The notes: generated by a model not told the origin, from the letters alone. 64,000 nt of DNA from Pseudacidovorax sp. (GCF_017991995.1 NZ_JAGOPN010000011.1:154342-218341); one strand, 5' to 3'. Shown: positions 54,901 to 63,201, numbered from the stretch's first letter. Numbers and translations: made by a program.

Positions 54901-55258
54901 GGTTGATGAGGAACACCCGGCCGTTGGACTGCAGCGTGCCCTGGATGTCGCTGAAGGCGGTGCCCGTGACGCGGTTGAGCACGGCGCTGAGCGCCGTCTG
55001 CTGGTCGAAGCGCACGGTGCGGTTGGCGCCGATGGAAAAGCTGTCCCAGTTCAGGATGGCGCCCGGGCTGTTGATGATCTGCAGCCCGTTGCTGAACTGG
55101 TTGATCACGGCCGAGCCGTTGACCAGCTGGGCATTGAGCGGCAACTGGGCGCGGGCCGACGGGGCGCAGGCGAGCAGCGCGGCCAGGGCCAGCGGTGCGA
55201 GACGCAGCGGTCGCATCGGCCGAAGCGGGCGGCGCGCGGAGCAGGTGTTGGGTTTCAT
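51950..55258 (-). CDS. two-partner secretion exoprotein TpsA (filamentous haemagglutinin N-terminal domain)
   Basis: This protein of about 1102 residues has a signal peptide (PLRLAPLALAALLACAPSARAQ) and a TPS secretion domain (about 30-290): 'VINQFSNGLQIINSPGAIL', 'VFLINPNGIVFGAGARVDV' (the NPNG motif), 'ITTRTAGEGGQVWLIA'. A repeat-poor beta region follows, then a Pro/Gly-rich linker (about 810-905, including a GPGPGPGPG run coded by a hexanucleotide repeat) and an acidic helical C-terminus. It is shorter than classic FHA adhesins. ATG 55258 has AAGG upstream; a GTG at 55294 is an alternative. It is secreted by the TpsB gene just upstream. Confidence 0.9.
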   Translation of the reverse strand: MKPNTCSARRPLRPMRPLRLAPLALAALLACAPSARAQLPLNAQLVNGSAVINQFSNGLQIINSPGAILNWDSFSIGANRTVRFDQQTALSAVLNRVTGTAFSDIQGTLQSNGRVFLINPNGIVFGAGARVDVAGLVTSTLALRDEDFLAGNYRFACANAIACESGVDVLNPNANRILLQDGAQITTRTAGEGGQVWLIARERIVSEKGSRIEAPSGQVIAAAAREVSIASPQLGQMTFTLTGPVGSRIDLAGEIEAPRGAAGFFADTVRLAGPVRALSDPRAAGQIVARAASELRVEGDARLDVSGTPGADAGAIRLSAGQTVRLAPSVDVAADGGTAVAGQPLATGGLIDIEAAQVLLPPATRVVHARGHSAEGPDLRQYGRVDVRETGEFTYERSSLVELTGTGQSTNTAGPVGNGGFQWQSSDSADKHTLVDVAQAGDGQYVVLTVQRLESGVSTSTTAADETHTESQSRSVFETYTLRRIDATGRVVQTLAVGTQTRSGTDTAPPTEYSVKGLSQGGWVIVERGGSDRMRFLDASGREAATVALASGSVVQVLASGGVLVDTGDAATRQVYGADGRRVTNAAAVLAAEPPTVAVAPGRPELQFSVQPGLDERRGWRMGADGTTVEYVDRTTGEVERSVPMADLRGLTNGVGVDAIAYPTLTLRGSPVQSSAASGGRSEFSETTSGALLDGQVFFRLPDSSSRRVSERTSASTEAMRYDESLAGVRAVGFGRQVLTVSTLAQQGQREGLNSSSTEARTLAVSELRRVLVQTPEALATVTASAATPPQLATAPGQSNGVREVPPPAPPPPSPPPPPPGPGPGPGPGPGPAPQPPSPAPPPSAPSPTPAPAPAAAPTAPPVPAAPAPGVALVPEPRPSDLPPPPRPLFEPGPPAPSSMPGVPASVVRDDSGDGGLAEWTQAAEDVVRETLGERGLKRFREAESRREQDGVLAEAGYAQAVGPELYQATEYMGPHMRQALFKGLGTLQGLGYGEGESDPFWEGLQRALTVKKSSTNPDGTPGVARTPLEVPLGILAAELEQAEMPAERDAVRARILREMVIAGREEAGETVDDTEDVVIYEGEKGGTRVVITPEGEVRQTQ
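52764..52797. repeat. hexanucleotide tandem repeat inside tpsA
   Basis: Five perfect copies of GGGCCA plus a partial copy encode a Gly-Pro run in the exoprotein linker. Six-base units keep the frame when copies are gained or lost, so slippage would vary linker length instead of switching the gene off. Confidence 0.85.
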
Positions 55259-55295
55259 CGGAAGCCTTTGCGGGCGCAAGCCCATGCCGCACACA

Positions 55296-57077
55296 TCAGA
55301 AGGGCCAGTCGAGCTGCAGGTGCAGCCGCCGGTCGCCGCGCCGGCTCACGGGCAGATGGCGCTCGCGCAGCACCTGGCCCAGGGCGGCCGACAGGCGCGG
55401 GCCGCGGGCCGCGTTGGGCTGCCATTGCCAGCCGAGCCCCGCCGTCACGGCGCTGGCCGAGCGGGCCTCGCCCGCCTGCGGCGCCTGGCGATGCAGGGCG
55501 GCGGCATCCAGCATCAGGCCCCAGCGATGGCCGGCGCTGAGCGGCCACCAGTACTCGGTGGCCAGCGCCAGGCCCCGGTCGCCGGACAGCTCGCTTTCCT
55601 CCAGTCCGCGGACCAGGGTGGCGCCGCCGGTGCGCATCTGCTGGGCCGGCACCAGCGCGTCGTCGCTCCATTGGCCTTGCGCGCGCAGCACCCATTCCTG
55701 CCCGGCGCCCTGCGCGCGACGCAACTCGGCCGCGAGTTGCAGGCTGTTCCAGTGGACCGGCGCCTGGGCGCGGGCACGGGCATAGTCGGCCGCCGAGGAA
55801 TGGGCGCCCCAGCCGGTGTTGTGCCGCCACTGCACCTGCCCGAATGCGCGCCAGGGCCCGCTCTGCCAGGTGGCACCCAGCGCGAATGCCAGCGGTGCCA
55901 TGCCCACCTTGCCGCCGAGGTTGGTGCCCGAGAAATCGATCACGTCCTCATGCACCGCATACTCCAGCGCCACCTCGGCATAGGGCTCCAGCCCGGCCAC
56001 GCGCGGCAGCAGCCGGCGCAGCGCCAGCACGCCGCCGTCGCTGTTGCCGGCCACGTCGAAGTAGTCGTTCACGCGCCCGGGCCGGCTGCGCGAGGACTGC
56101 AGTTCCACCGACACCAGGCTGCTCCATGTCGGCAGCGGCTGCTGGTAGCGCAGCGCGAACTGGTGTTGGCGCGAGGGCTGGCGCAGCGAAGTCATGGCCG
56201 TGAGGTCCAGCGACCGACCCGCGCCGAACAGATCGCCATGGCCGAGCTGCATGCGCAGCCGCTCGCGGCCGGTGGCTTCCTGGCCGGCGTTGTCCAGCAG
56301 CGCACGGCCGTAGAACGCGCCGTCGCCCTCGACCCGCACGCGTGCCTCCAGTGGCGGCGGGACATCGCGGGGCGCCAGCCGCGGACGCCCCGGCGGCGGT
56401 TGCGTGCGCGGCGTGTCCTGCGCGGAGGCGATGGTCTGACCCGGCTGGCTGTCGAAGGGCTGCGTGGGCGCGGGCGGCGCAGCGGGCGCCGCAGGCGCGT
56501 CGACCGGCCGGAAGTCCAGCGCCCAGCGCCGGTGCGGCTGCAGATTGGCGAGTCGCAGCTGCTGGTCCAGCACGTCCAGATTGGGGCTCTCGCCTTCGCG
56601 CAGCGCGGGCAGCGCCGCGTGTACAGCCTCCAGACCCGCGGCGGCCCCGTCCGTCGTCCCGTCGTCGGCCAGCACGGCGATGCGCGCGACCCGCAAAGCA
56701 TGCACCCGGACCAGCAGCACGCCACCCTGTGCCACGGGGCGGTCCACGCTGACCAGCCGCAGTCCTGCCGCATCGTGGGCTGCGGCCACCGTCAAACGCA
56801 CACGTTCCAGCAGGGCCTCGTCCATCGGCTTCCCCTGCAGGTCCGCCACGGCGGCCTGCAGCCGCTCCGCCGGAACACCCGAGCGGCCCAGGATGACCAC
56901 ACTTTCGAGGCGCGGCGGAACGGGTGCCTGTGCGCCAGGCAGGGGTTGCGCCTGCGAGGGCATCCAGGCGCCGACGGCCAGCGTGCCGACACACCACGCG
57001 CCGGCCTGCCATGCCCTCGCACGCCTCATGCGTGGCAGGCTGCGTTGTGCCGAATCCGCATCCATCACCCTTGTCAT
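55296..57077 (-). CDS. TpsB outer-membrane transporter (ShlB/FhaC/HecB family)
   Basis: This protein of about 593 residues has a signal peptide (WQAGAWCVGTLAVGAWMPSQAQ) and POTRA-like domains (about 45-140 and 225-285; 'ESVVILGRSGVPAERLQAAV', 'APRDVPPPLEARVRVEGDGA') separated by an unusual Pro-rich insert. The C-terminal 16-strand barrel carries the L6 motif 'TLVRGLEESELSGDRGLAL' (VRG/F type) and a terminal aromatic residue (LQLDWPF). It secretes the TpsA protein across the outer membrane. It precedes tpsA by 37 bp. ATG 57077, 57065 or 57029 could be used. Confidence 0.9.
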   Translation of the reverse strand: MTRVMDADSAQRSLPRMRRARAWQAGAWCVGTLAVGAWMPSQAQPLPGAQAPVPPRLESVVILGRSGVPAERLQAAVADLQGKPMDEALLERVRLTVAAAHDAAGLRLVSVDRPVAQGGVLLVRVHALRVARIAVLADDGTTDGAAAGLEAVHAALPALREGESPNLDVLDQQLRLANLQPHRRWALDFRPVDAPAAPAAPPAPTQPFDSQPGQTIASAQDTPRTQPPPGRPRLAPRDVPPPLEARVRVEGDGAFYGRALLDNAGQEATGRERLRMQLGHGDLFGAGRSLDLTAMTSLRQPSRQHQFALRYQQPLPTWSSLVSVELQSSRSRPGRVNDYFDVAGNSDGGVLALRRLLPRVAGLEPYAEVALEYAVHEDVIDFSGTNLGGKVGMAPLAFALGATWQSGPWRAFGQVQWRHNTGWGAHSSAADYARARAQAPVHWNSLQLAAELRRAQGAGQEWVLRAQGQWSDDALVPAQQMRTGGATLVRGLEESELSGDRGLALATEYWWPLSAGHRWGLMLDAAALHRQAPQAGEARSASAVTAGLGWQWQPNAARGPRLSAALGQVLRERHLPVSRRGDRRLHLQLDWPF

Positions 57078-57221
57078 GCCCCGCTTGGTCTGTCTGGCGG
57101 GCAGTATGGAAGTGGCGGCACAGGGCTCGACAGCCATACTCATGGCCTTGACAGCGCGATGCGGGCGTGATGGGGCCGACGTGGCGCAGCCCCACGCCGG
57201 GCTGCCAGCGACAATGCCCCG

Positions 57222-57479
57222 ATGGCCCAAGGCAAGCGCATTTCCACCGACATCGGCGACGACGCCCTCCACACCATCCAGACCCTCGGCGCCGCGGCCA
57301 AGGCGGCCCGGCTGGCCGCCGGCGAAGGCCAGGCCGCCGCGGCTGCGCGCCTGGGCGTGCACGTGCAGACCATCGGCCGCATCGAATCCGGCGAGCCGGG
57401 CGTCTCCGTCGGCCACATGGTCGGCCTGCTGGCGCTGTACGGCATCTGCGTGCAGCCGCTGCAGGCGCGGGGCCGCTGA
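57222..57479 (+). CDS. small XRE-type HTH protein
   Basis: This 85-residue protein consists of one helix-turn-helix domain: 'LGAAAKAARLAAGEGQAAAA' then 'LGVHVQTIGRIESGEPGVSVGHMVGLLALYGI'. The 'RIESGEPGVSVGHMVGLL' part resembles HipB-like antitoxin HTHs, but no HipA-type toxin gene is adjacent. It is divergent from tpsB (144-bp gap) and 3 bp before the peptidase gene, so it may regulate either. Confidence 0.8.
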   Translation: MAQGKRISTDIGDDALHTIQTLGAAAKAARLAAGEGQAAAAARLGVHVQTIGRIESGEPGVSVGHMVGLLALYGICVQPLQARGR

Positions 57480-57482
57480 GCG

Positions 57483-58811
57483 ATGGCGTCGATCTCCCAT
57501 TCGCCTTCGGCCGCCCTCGTCCGCACGTTGCCCAATGGCGTGCGTTTGCTCGCCGTGCCCATGCCGCAGGTGCAAAGCGCCAGCGTTGGCGTCTTCCTGC
57601 GCGTCGGCTCGCGCGACGAGACGCCGGCCACCAACGGCATCAGCCATGTGCTGGAGCACATGGCCTTCAAGGGCACGGCCACGCGCTCGGTGCAGGCCAT
57701 CAACCTCGACGCCGAGCGCCTGGGGGCCGACGTCAACGCCTTCACCGGCAAGGACAGCACCGCCTACTTCATGACCGGCCTGGGTCGGCATGCGAACGAC
57801 CTGCTTCGCATGACGGCGGACATCGTGCTCAACAGCACCTTTCCCGAAGACGAACTGCAGCGCGAGCTGGAGGTGATCCGGCAGGAGGCCATCGAGTACG
57901 ACGAGGACCCCCAGGACAGCGCCGACGACCTGCTTGACCGCGCCATCTGGGGCGATGCCCCGATGGGCATGCCGGTGATCGGTACGCTGGAGAACATCGA
58001 AGGTTTCCGCCGTGACGATCTCGTGCGCCATGTGCAGGCGCACTATGTGGGCGGCAATGCTGTCGTGGCGGCCGCCGGCCACTTCGACGTCGAAGGCTGG
58101 CTGGCGCTGGCGGAAGAACTCTTCGGCGCCATGCCGGCCTCACCCGCTGCACCAGCGACGCAGGCGCCTGCGCCTGCCGCCTACGTCGGCCAGGCCCTGG
58201 CGCGGCGCTTCACCCAGGTGTCGCAGGTGTTCGTGAACATCGCCTATCCCATCGCGCCGTCGGACACGCATGCGGTGGCGCAGACACGCTGGCGCCTCAC
58301 GGCCCAGCTGGCCGCCAACCTGCTGGGCAACGGCATGTCGTCCCCGCTGTCGGACACCATCCGCGAGAAGCTGGGTCTGGCCTACACCGTGGACGCCAGC
58401 ATCGACAAGGGCGACATCTGGGCCAACTTCGTGGTCAGTGCGGTGACCACGCCGGACAAGCTGGACGCGCTGGTCACGGCCACCGGCGACCTGCTGCGCG
58501 CGCATGCGACGGCCGTCGATCCCGTGCACCTGGAGCGCGCCCGCAACCAGCTGACCGTGTCGCGCGTGCGCACCGCCGAACGCACCTACGGCACGATGGA
58601 GCAGGCGGTGGAAGAGCTGCTGGCCACCGGCACGGTGATGCCCATGGACGAGGCCCTGGCGCTGATCGAGGACATCGGCGCCCATGAAGTGCGCGCCGTG
58701 TTCGAGGGCATGCTCGCGCATGCGCCGGCGGTGGCGATCACGGGCAAGGCCGCCACGGCACGGCAGGCCAAGGCGCTGTCGGCACGCCTGAGCGCGCTGC
58801 CGCGAGGGTAG
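57483..58811 (+). CDS. M16 family zinc metallopeptidase
   Basis: This 442-residue pitrilysin-fold peptidase has the inverted zinc motif H-x-x-E-H at residues 55-59 ('ISHVLEHMAFKGTATRS') and a downstream Glu ligand in 'ELEVIRQEAIEYDEDPQD'. The second M16 lobe (about 190-430) has 'NLLGNGMSSPLSDTIREKLG'. The length and motifs fit bacterial mitochondrial-processing-peptidase-like proteins. It is a single gene, not the paired active/inactive arrangement, and has no signal peptide, so it is cytoplasmic. It degrades or processes short peptides. Confidence 0.93.
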   Translation: MASISHSPSAALVRTLPNGVRLLAVPMPQVQSASVGVFLRVGSRDETPATNGISHVLEHMAFKGTATRSVQAINLDAERLGADVNAFTGKDSTAYFMTGLGRHANDLLRMTADIVLNSTFPEDELQRELEVIRQEAIEYDEDPQDSADDLLDRAIWGDAPMGMPVIGTLENIEGFRRDDLVRHVQAHYVGGNAVVAAAGHFDVEGWLALAEELFGAMPASPAAPATQAPAPAAYVGQALARRFTQVSQVFVNIAYPIAPSDTHAVAQTRWRLTAQLAANLLGNGMSSPLSDTIREKLGLAYTVDASIDKGDIWANFVVSAVTTPDKLDALVTATGDLLRAHATAVDPVHLERARNQLTVSRVRTAERTYGTMEQAVEELLATGTVMPMDEALALIEDIGAHEVRAVFEGMLAHAPAVAITGKAATARQAKALSARLSALPRG

Positions 58812-58858
58812 ACGCAGGCTGCACGGAGCCGGCGCCTACGCCCGGCGTGAGTCGCCCG

Positions 58859-59683
58859 TCAGTGCACCATCAACACCGGCAGGGTCATCGATGCCAGCAC
58901 GCTCCGCGTCATGCCGCCCGTCGCCCACTCGTGAACGCGACTGTGGCCCCAGCAACCCATGACCAGCAGCCCGGAGCCCAGATCGGCGGCGAGCGAAAGC
59001 AGGCGCTCGGGCGCGTCGCCGTGCTCGCGCCCGCCGTCATGGACCACGGCGTCGATGCCGTGCTGTTGCAGGTACTCCTTCAACGGCGCCAGTTCCTGCA
59101 GGGCCGCGTCCGAATACGACACCAGGTCGACGCCCCGCGCAAGCCGCATCCAAGGGATGGCCGCTGAGACGGCCCTGGCGCACTCCCGCGTCGGCCGCCA
59201 GGCCACCAGCACGCGCCGGCCCAGGATGTCGAAGCGGCCCGCCCACGGCACCATCAGCGTGGGCTTGCCGCTCGCGATCATCACGGCGCTGACGAAGCCG
59301 GCGGAAACCTCGTCCACCTGCGGATCGGACGGATCGCGCTGACCCAGCACCACCAGGTCGTGGAACAGCGCGCACTGCGCGAAGGCCCAGGGCGTGCTGC
59401 CGCGCGGTGACAGCCAGCCGATGCGGTCCGTGTCAGCGGCCACGGTGTCGAAGGTCGTCCGTGCCCGGTCGAGCGCCTCCCGATCCAGGGTCTGGAGCGA
59501 CGACAGCGCCGCACCGGTGAAATCCATGGCGTAGGGGTAGCGCTCGTACGCGCTGAGGATGCACGGGAGCGCATGGCAGTGCGCATCGAAGGCCCGCGCG
59601 AGCTCCGCCGCGAGTCTCAGCCGCGCGGCGCCGTGCGGCGAGCTGTCGAGGTGGACGAGGATGGATCGGGGTAGGGTCGACAT
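58859..59683 (-). CDS. universal stress protein (UspA family)
   Basis: This 274-residue protein begins 'LPRSILVHLDSSPHGAARLRLAAELARAF', a first Usp domain, and ends with 'GSGLLVMGCWGHSRVHEWATGGMTRSVL...TLPVLMVH', the nucleotide-loop region G-x2-G-x9-G. The last Ser/Thr of that motif is shifted (GGMT), so ATP binding is uncertain. The length of about 275 indicates a tandem two-domain Usp. Such proteins respond to stress or starvation. ATG 59683 is the family-typical start. It is single, convergent with the M16 gene. Confidence 0.85.
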   Translation of the reverse strand: MSTLPRSILVHLDSSPHGAARLRLAAELARAFDAHCHALPCILSAYERYPYAMDFTGAALSSLQTLDREALDRARTTFDTVAADTDRIGWLSPRGSTPWAFAQCALFHDLVVLGQRDPSDPQVDEVSAGFVSAVMIASGKPTLMVPWAGRFDILGRRVLVAWRPTRECARAVSAAIPWMRLARGVDLVSYSDAALQELAPLKEYLQQHGIDAVVHDGGREHGDAPERLLSLAADLGSGLLVMGCWGHSRVHEWATGGMTRSVLASMTLPVLMVH

Positions 59684-60226
59684 GGTTGCGCCTCTCGCAT
59701 GCGCCGACGGCACGAGCGTCTCGCCGCGTCGGCGCTCAAGGCGGAACGGACGCATCCCATCGACGAAGAAGGGATGTCGCCATCGTGCGCGTCCTTCAGG
59801 AACGCGATTTGCGCTCTGTCAAATGCCCGGCTGGGCAGGTCCGCCGGCACGGCGGCTCTTGATCTCGCCGAGCGTGGCGCCAGCAGTAGCTTCCTGCTCA
59901 AGCCGCGCCGCCAACCTGCTGCCGTCTGTGTTGCCGCCTGGCATACGAAAGAAGCGGTCAAAGACCCGTGCTTGGTATTCGGGCGGGACATCGGGGCCGG
60001 TGTCCACGCCTCCCGTCTTCAGCGGCGGCTTTGCAGCGGTAGCCGTCCTTCCGGCTATCCTCTCGACCGGCCGGTTCCGGCCAGAAGCTGACATCACGGG
60101 TAACGCCCGAGAGCGGACGCAAGACCGCAGTGCGGGAGGAGACGCTGGACGGAGATCAGCCAGCGATGGACCTCGCGATTGACTTCGTCCGTCTTGTGCC
60201 TGGGGCCAAAGGGTCGGGCCACTTGC
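59684..60226. other. gene-poor 543-bp gap at the edge of the accessory region
   Basis: This stretch holds no intact gene. On the minus strand, 59819-60010 is a histidine-kinase remnant (listed separately). The rest has no recognisable domain on either strand. It separates the chromosomal Usp gene from the lower-GC helicase and so probably contains the island boundary. Confidence 0.6.
59819..60010 (-). pseudogene. remnant of a sensor histidine kinase HATPase domain
   Basis: The minus strand encodes 'VDTGPDVPPEYQARVFDRFF' followed by 'RMPGGNTDGSRL', which matches the G1/F/G2 region of histidine kinase ATPase domains (consensus DTGPGIPxExxxRVFERFYR...GSGLGL). The invariant Gly after DTGP and the GLGL of the G2 box are lost, and no N-, H- or sensor part is upstream. 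It is a decayed fragment. Confidence 0.7.
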
Positions 60227-63160
60227 CTAAGGATTGCTTACCATCCAGCGCAGCTCGACACCCTGTGCAGTCAAGCTGTCGTTGGCTGCGGCCATGACAG
60301 TGCGAACATTCTCCACAATGCCTTGCGATGCCAACCCAGGCTGAACGGCATAGACGTTGAGCTGATAAGCGATTGGGTCGTAGGCTTTAAGCAGCTCAAG
60401 CGCATCATTCCGATTGCCAACAATGAACGGCGACACACCGCCCCGTGGCCGGGCCAACGTGCGCCTTTCGACGTGGCGCAGCAGAAGCTCTTTGCGCTGG
60501 AACTTTCCTGACTTGGCAGACTGGCCCGCGAGCTCGTAGACGTCGTCAACCCGCTCGCCCGACACCGGCCCACCAGCGCCCTTGCAGTGATACAGCGAGA
60601 TAGATAAGCGCTGTCCAGGTAGCTCCTTGGCAACAATAAAGTCGGCCGCCTCTCCTGATCGGTGGTCGTACAAGACGAAGGCTGCGCCTGCATTGGCGAC
60701 AAGATGGTCCTGCAAGAACTTCTGGACGGTCGGTCGCGCGGGGTTGCGGTTGTCGAACTCGACGTCTATGTCGCAGCCTGCCCAGTCGTGCACCACGATG
60801 CTCTCTGGCCGCAGTCCGGCTCCTTGCCGGCGTCGAGTCAGCGTGCTGCGGGTGAACGAGTCGAGCTCTTTGGTGAAGAAGGTGAGCGAGTTGTCTTCAA
60901 GCCACTCCTCCAAGGACTCGTACTGCCCCTCTGAAGAGTTGACGCGAAAGCGCGGCTCATCGTCGAGCAATGCATAGTGCGGGCTTTGGGCAAGCCGGTA
61001 CCGCACACGCCGATGGCGGACACCATCCCCGACACGGAACTGCAAGGACAAGCCATCACCAGCAACCGCAATGTTGCTGACTTCGAGGTCAAGCACGCAG
61101 GTCGAGACGGCTTCACCGCCATCGCCAATCAAGACCTGCGGGTTGTCACGGTACGCATCTTTGCCCCAGTCCGTCATGCAGGTTGTTGCAGGCAAGCGCT
61201 GAAGGGATTCACCAAACGACAACAAGTCAAGACCCGAACGCCCGATGTTGACCTGGTTTGCAGTGATGCGGCCATGGAGGGCATCCATCCAGTCAATGAT
61301 CTCTGGAATCGATAGCTTGCCGTTAGACCATACTCGGCCGCCTGCGCTTGCCCCGATCACCTCAGCCGCACCATTGACTTGGCCGCGGCCCATGAAGTGG
61401 CCCTGGGTGAAGTTCGCGGCGTCCGTGTCGCGCACTCCTCGGTCAGCGTTGCTGCCCGCAACGATGCGGTAGGACTCTGCGGTGGCGGTGGGTGAAGTGC
61501 TTCGTATGCCGACGCTGTAGAACTCCTGGTCGCTCATACCATTGAGGACCTTGCGCAGCTGCTCGAACGCCAGCGGTATGGCGCTGCCGTCAAAGAAGAA
61601 CTCGATGAGCTCTGCGTAGTAACGCTCGGACCTTTCAGTGGCAGTGATAAACAGCAGCTGCGAGGCAGGGAAATACTTCAGCAAGAAGCACTCGTGCGAC
61701 GCGTCGATGAGATGGTCGTCGCGGTACCAGACCGGCGAGCGCACCAACTTGGTCAGCAGCAGGTAAGTCGTGCCATCGTCGCTCTTCCAAGCATTCGTCA
61801 CCTGTAGCGCCTTCAAGGCCTCGGGCGACTCGTCGAAGTCGGGCGGCTGACCGGTCCGGTAAGCAGCTATGTGCTGTGAGAGACGGAAAGCACCTGGGTT
61901 GACAGCTTCGTAGTCGGCTGAAGGGTGTCCGGCCTGCGCAAAGGCCTGAAGAGCTTCTCGCTCCCGAATAGCAAGTTGCTGGCGCACCCCCACCACGTCG
62001 GCAAGGAGAACATCCCAGTCGACACCTTCACGGTAGAGCTCGGAACTCTCGGAGTCAACTTCACGGGGCACCGCAAGGAAGGTAGCGGCGCCTGTGTTTT
62101 GGTCGTTGGTACGAGCAAACCGTCCGATGAATTGAAGTGTGGGTACGAGCGTCTTGTGGGCGCTATGCAGGACCGCGATCTTGAACTTCGGAAAGTCGTA
62201 GCCCTCTCCGAACATGTCCACGCAGACGACGCCATCAAGCTCCCCGTCTTGCAGCTTGCGCTCGGTCTCCTCTACCTGCTGCTTAGACTTTCGGCTTGAG
62301 ACAGCCTCTACGCGAAGACCCGCCGCGACGTAGGCCGTGGCGAGGCGCTCCGCATCCACCACGCGCTCGGTGCGGGCCAGGATTCGGTGCTGCAGGCCAA
62401 GCGCCTGGTCACGGCGGAAAACCTCCACCGCGCGAGCGACAAGCGCAGCATCTTTCGCCTCTGGCAGCGCCTCAGGAGCTACGACGACCGGGACGAAACT
62501 GACCTTGCCAAAGGCACTCTCTTCAACGGCTCTTCGCAAGGGGTAGTAGAAGACCAGCCGACCTGGGAGCTGGCGTCGGTCACGTCGAAACGGGGTGGCC
62601 GAGAGCAGTACGTGACGAGCATTCGGTGTGGCTCGAATGAACTCGGACCAAGTACGGGCTGGCGAGTGGTGGCCCTCATCCATCAGCACGAGGTCAAACA
62701 GGTCGTCGGGTGGCACGGGCACTCCGGCAATCTCCGGGCTGGCGGAGTACGGTGTGCAGACCACCACGTCGAAGGCCTCGAGGCGCCGCCAATCTTCAAT
62801 TGAGTTGATGCGGTCCTCGACAACTTCTACGGCCGGGCCCGGTAGCTCAGCTTCAGAGGGCAGCGCCGTCAGCTTCCTGAGCGTCTCAAGGCTGCGAAAT
62901 GCCTTGGCAGTTTGCGTGCGCAGCGCGTTGGTTGGCGTGACCACCAAAACTCGCCGGCATCTGGCCAAAAAGCAGGCAGCGGTGAGGACGGCGGTCTTTC
63001 CGTAGCCCGTTGGCAGCGAAAGGATGCCTGGTTCCTGTCGTTCGATAAGGTGCGCCGCCAGAGCATAAAGCGCTCCAACCTGACCTCGCCGCAGGCCCGT
63101 GTTTGGGCCAGTCCCCTCGCGCAGTACAAATCGAGATGCGTTATCTTGAAAGTACGACAA
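60227..63160 (-). CDS. SF2 DEAD/DEAH-type helicase with possible C-terminal nuclease domain
   Basis: This 977-residue protein starts at TTG 63160 behind a strong GGAGG. Helicase motifs are I 'LPTGYGKTAV' (TGYGKT 51-56), II 'LMDEGHHS' (161-164), III 'LLSATPFRRD', V 'VDMFGEGYDFP' (314-324) and VI 'QFIGRFART' (343-350), a full two-RecA core (about 20-370). A middle region (about 440-800) is unlike anything I recognise. Near 826-890, 'GEAADFIVAKELPG...ISLYHCKGAGG' followed by 'RVDDVYELAGQSAKS' looks like a PD-(D/E)xK-like site (Asp841, His-Cys-Lys 858-860). GC is visibly lower than the flanks. It is not matched confidently to any named defence system. Confidence 0.85.
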   Translation of the reverse strand: MSYFQDNASRFVLREGTGPNTGLRRGQVGALYALAAHLIERQEPGILSLPTGYGKTAVLTAACFLARCRRVLVVTPTNALRTQTAKAFRSLETLRKLTALPSEAELPGPAVEVVEDRINSIEDWRRLEAFDVVVCTPYSASPEIAGVPVPPDDLFDLVLMDEGHHSPARTWSEFIRATPNARHVLLSATPFRRDRRQLPGRLVFYYPLRRAVEESAFGKVSFVPVVVAPEALPEAKDAALVARAVEVFRRDQALGLQHRILARTERVVDAERLATAYVAAGLRVEAVSSRKSKQQVEETERKLQDGELDGVVCVDMFGEGYDFPKFKIAVLHSAHKTLVPTLQFIGRFARTNDQNTGAATFLAVPREVDSESSELYREGVDWDVLLADVVGVRQQLAIREREALQAFAQAGHPSADYEAVNPGAFRLSQHIAAYRTGQPPDFDESPEALKALQVTNAWKSDDGTTYLLLTKLVRSPVWYRDDHLIDASHECFLLKYFPASQLLFITATERSERYYAELIEFFFDGSAIPLAFEQLRKVLNGMSDQEFYSVGIRSTSPTATAESYRIVAGSNADRGVRDTDAANFTQGHFMGRGQVNGAAEVIGASAGGRVWSNGKLSIPEIIDWMDALHGRITANQVNIGRSGLDLLSFGESLQRLPATTCMTDWGKDAYRDNPQVLIGDGGEAVSTCVLDLEVSNIAVAGDGLSLQFRVGDGVRHRRVRYRLAQSPHYALLDDEPRFRVNSSEGQYESLEEWLEDNSLTFFTKELDSFTRSTLTRRRQGAGLRPESIVVHDWAGCDIDVEFDNRNPARPTVQKFLQDHLVANAGAAFVLYDHRSGEAADFIVAKELPGQRLSISLYHCKGAGGPVSGERVDDVYELAGQSAKSGKFQRKELLLRHVERRTLARPRGGVSPFIVGNRNDALELLKAYDPIAYQLNVYAVQPGLASQGIVENVRTVMAAANDSLTAQGVELRWMVSNP

Positions 63161-63201
63161 TGAATGCCTCCCTTGAGATGTTTTTGCGCCAATCTTGACG
63201 T

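Noticed and set aside
60179..60511. A 110-codon plus-strand frame over the helicase 3' end
   Set aside because: It is antisense to coding sequence, without a domain or a ribosome site.
60227..63160. Assigning the helicase to a named system (Hachiman, Gabija, Zorya, DISARM or Type III restriction)
   Set aside because: None of the partner genes of those systems is adjacent, and I cannot match the C-terminal region to a known subunit from the sequence alone.
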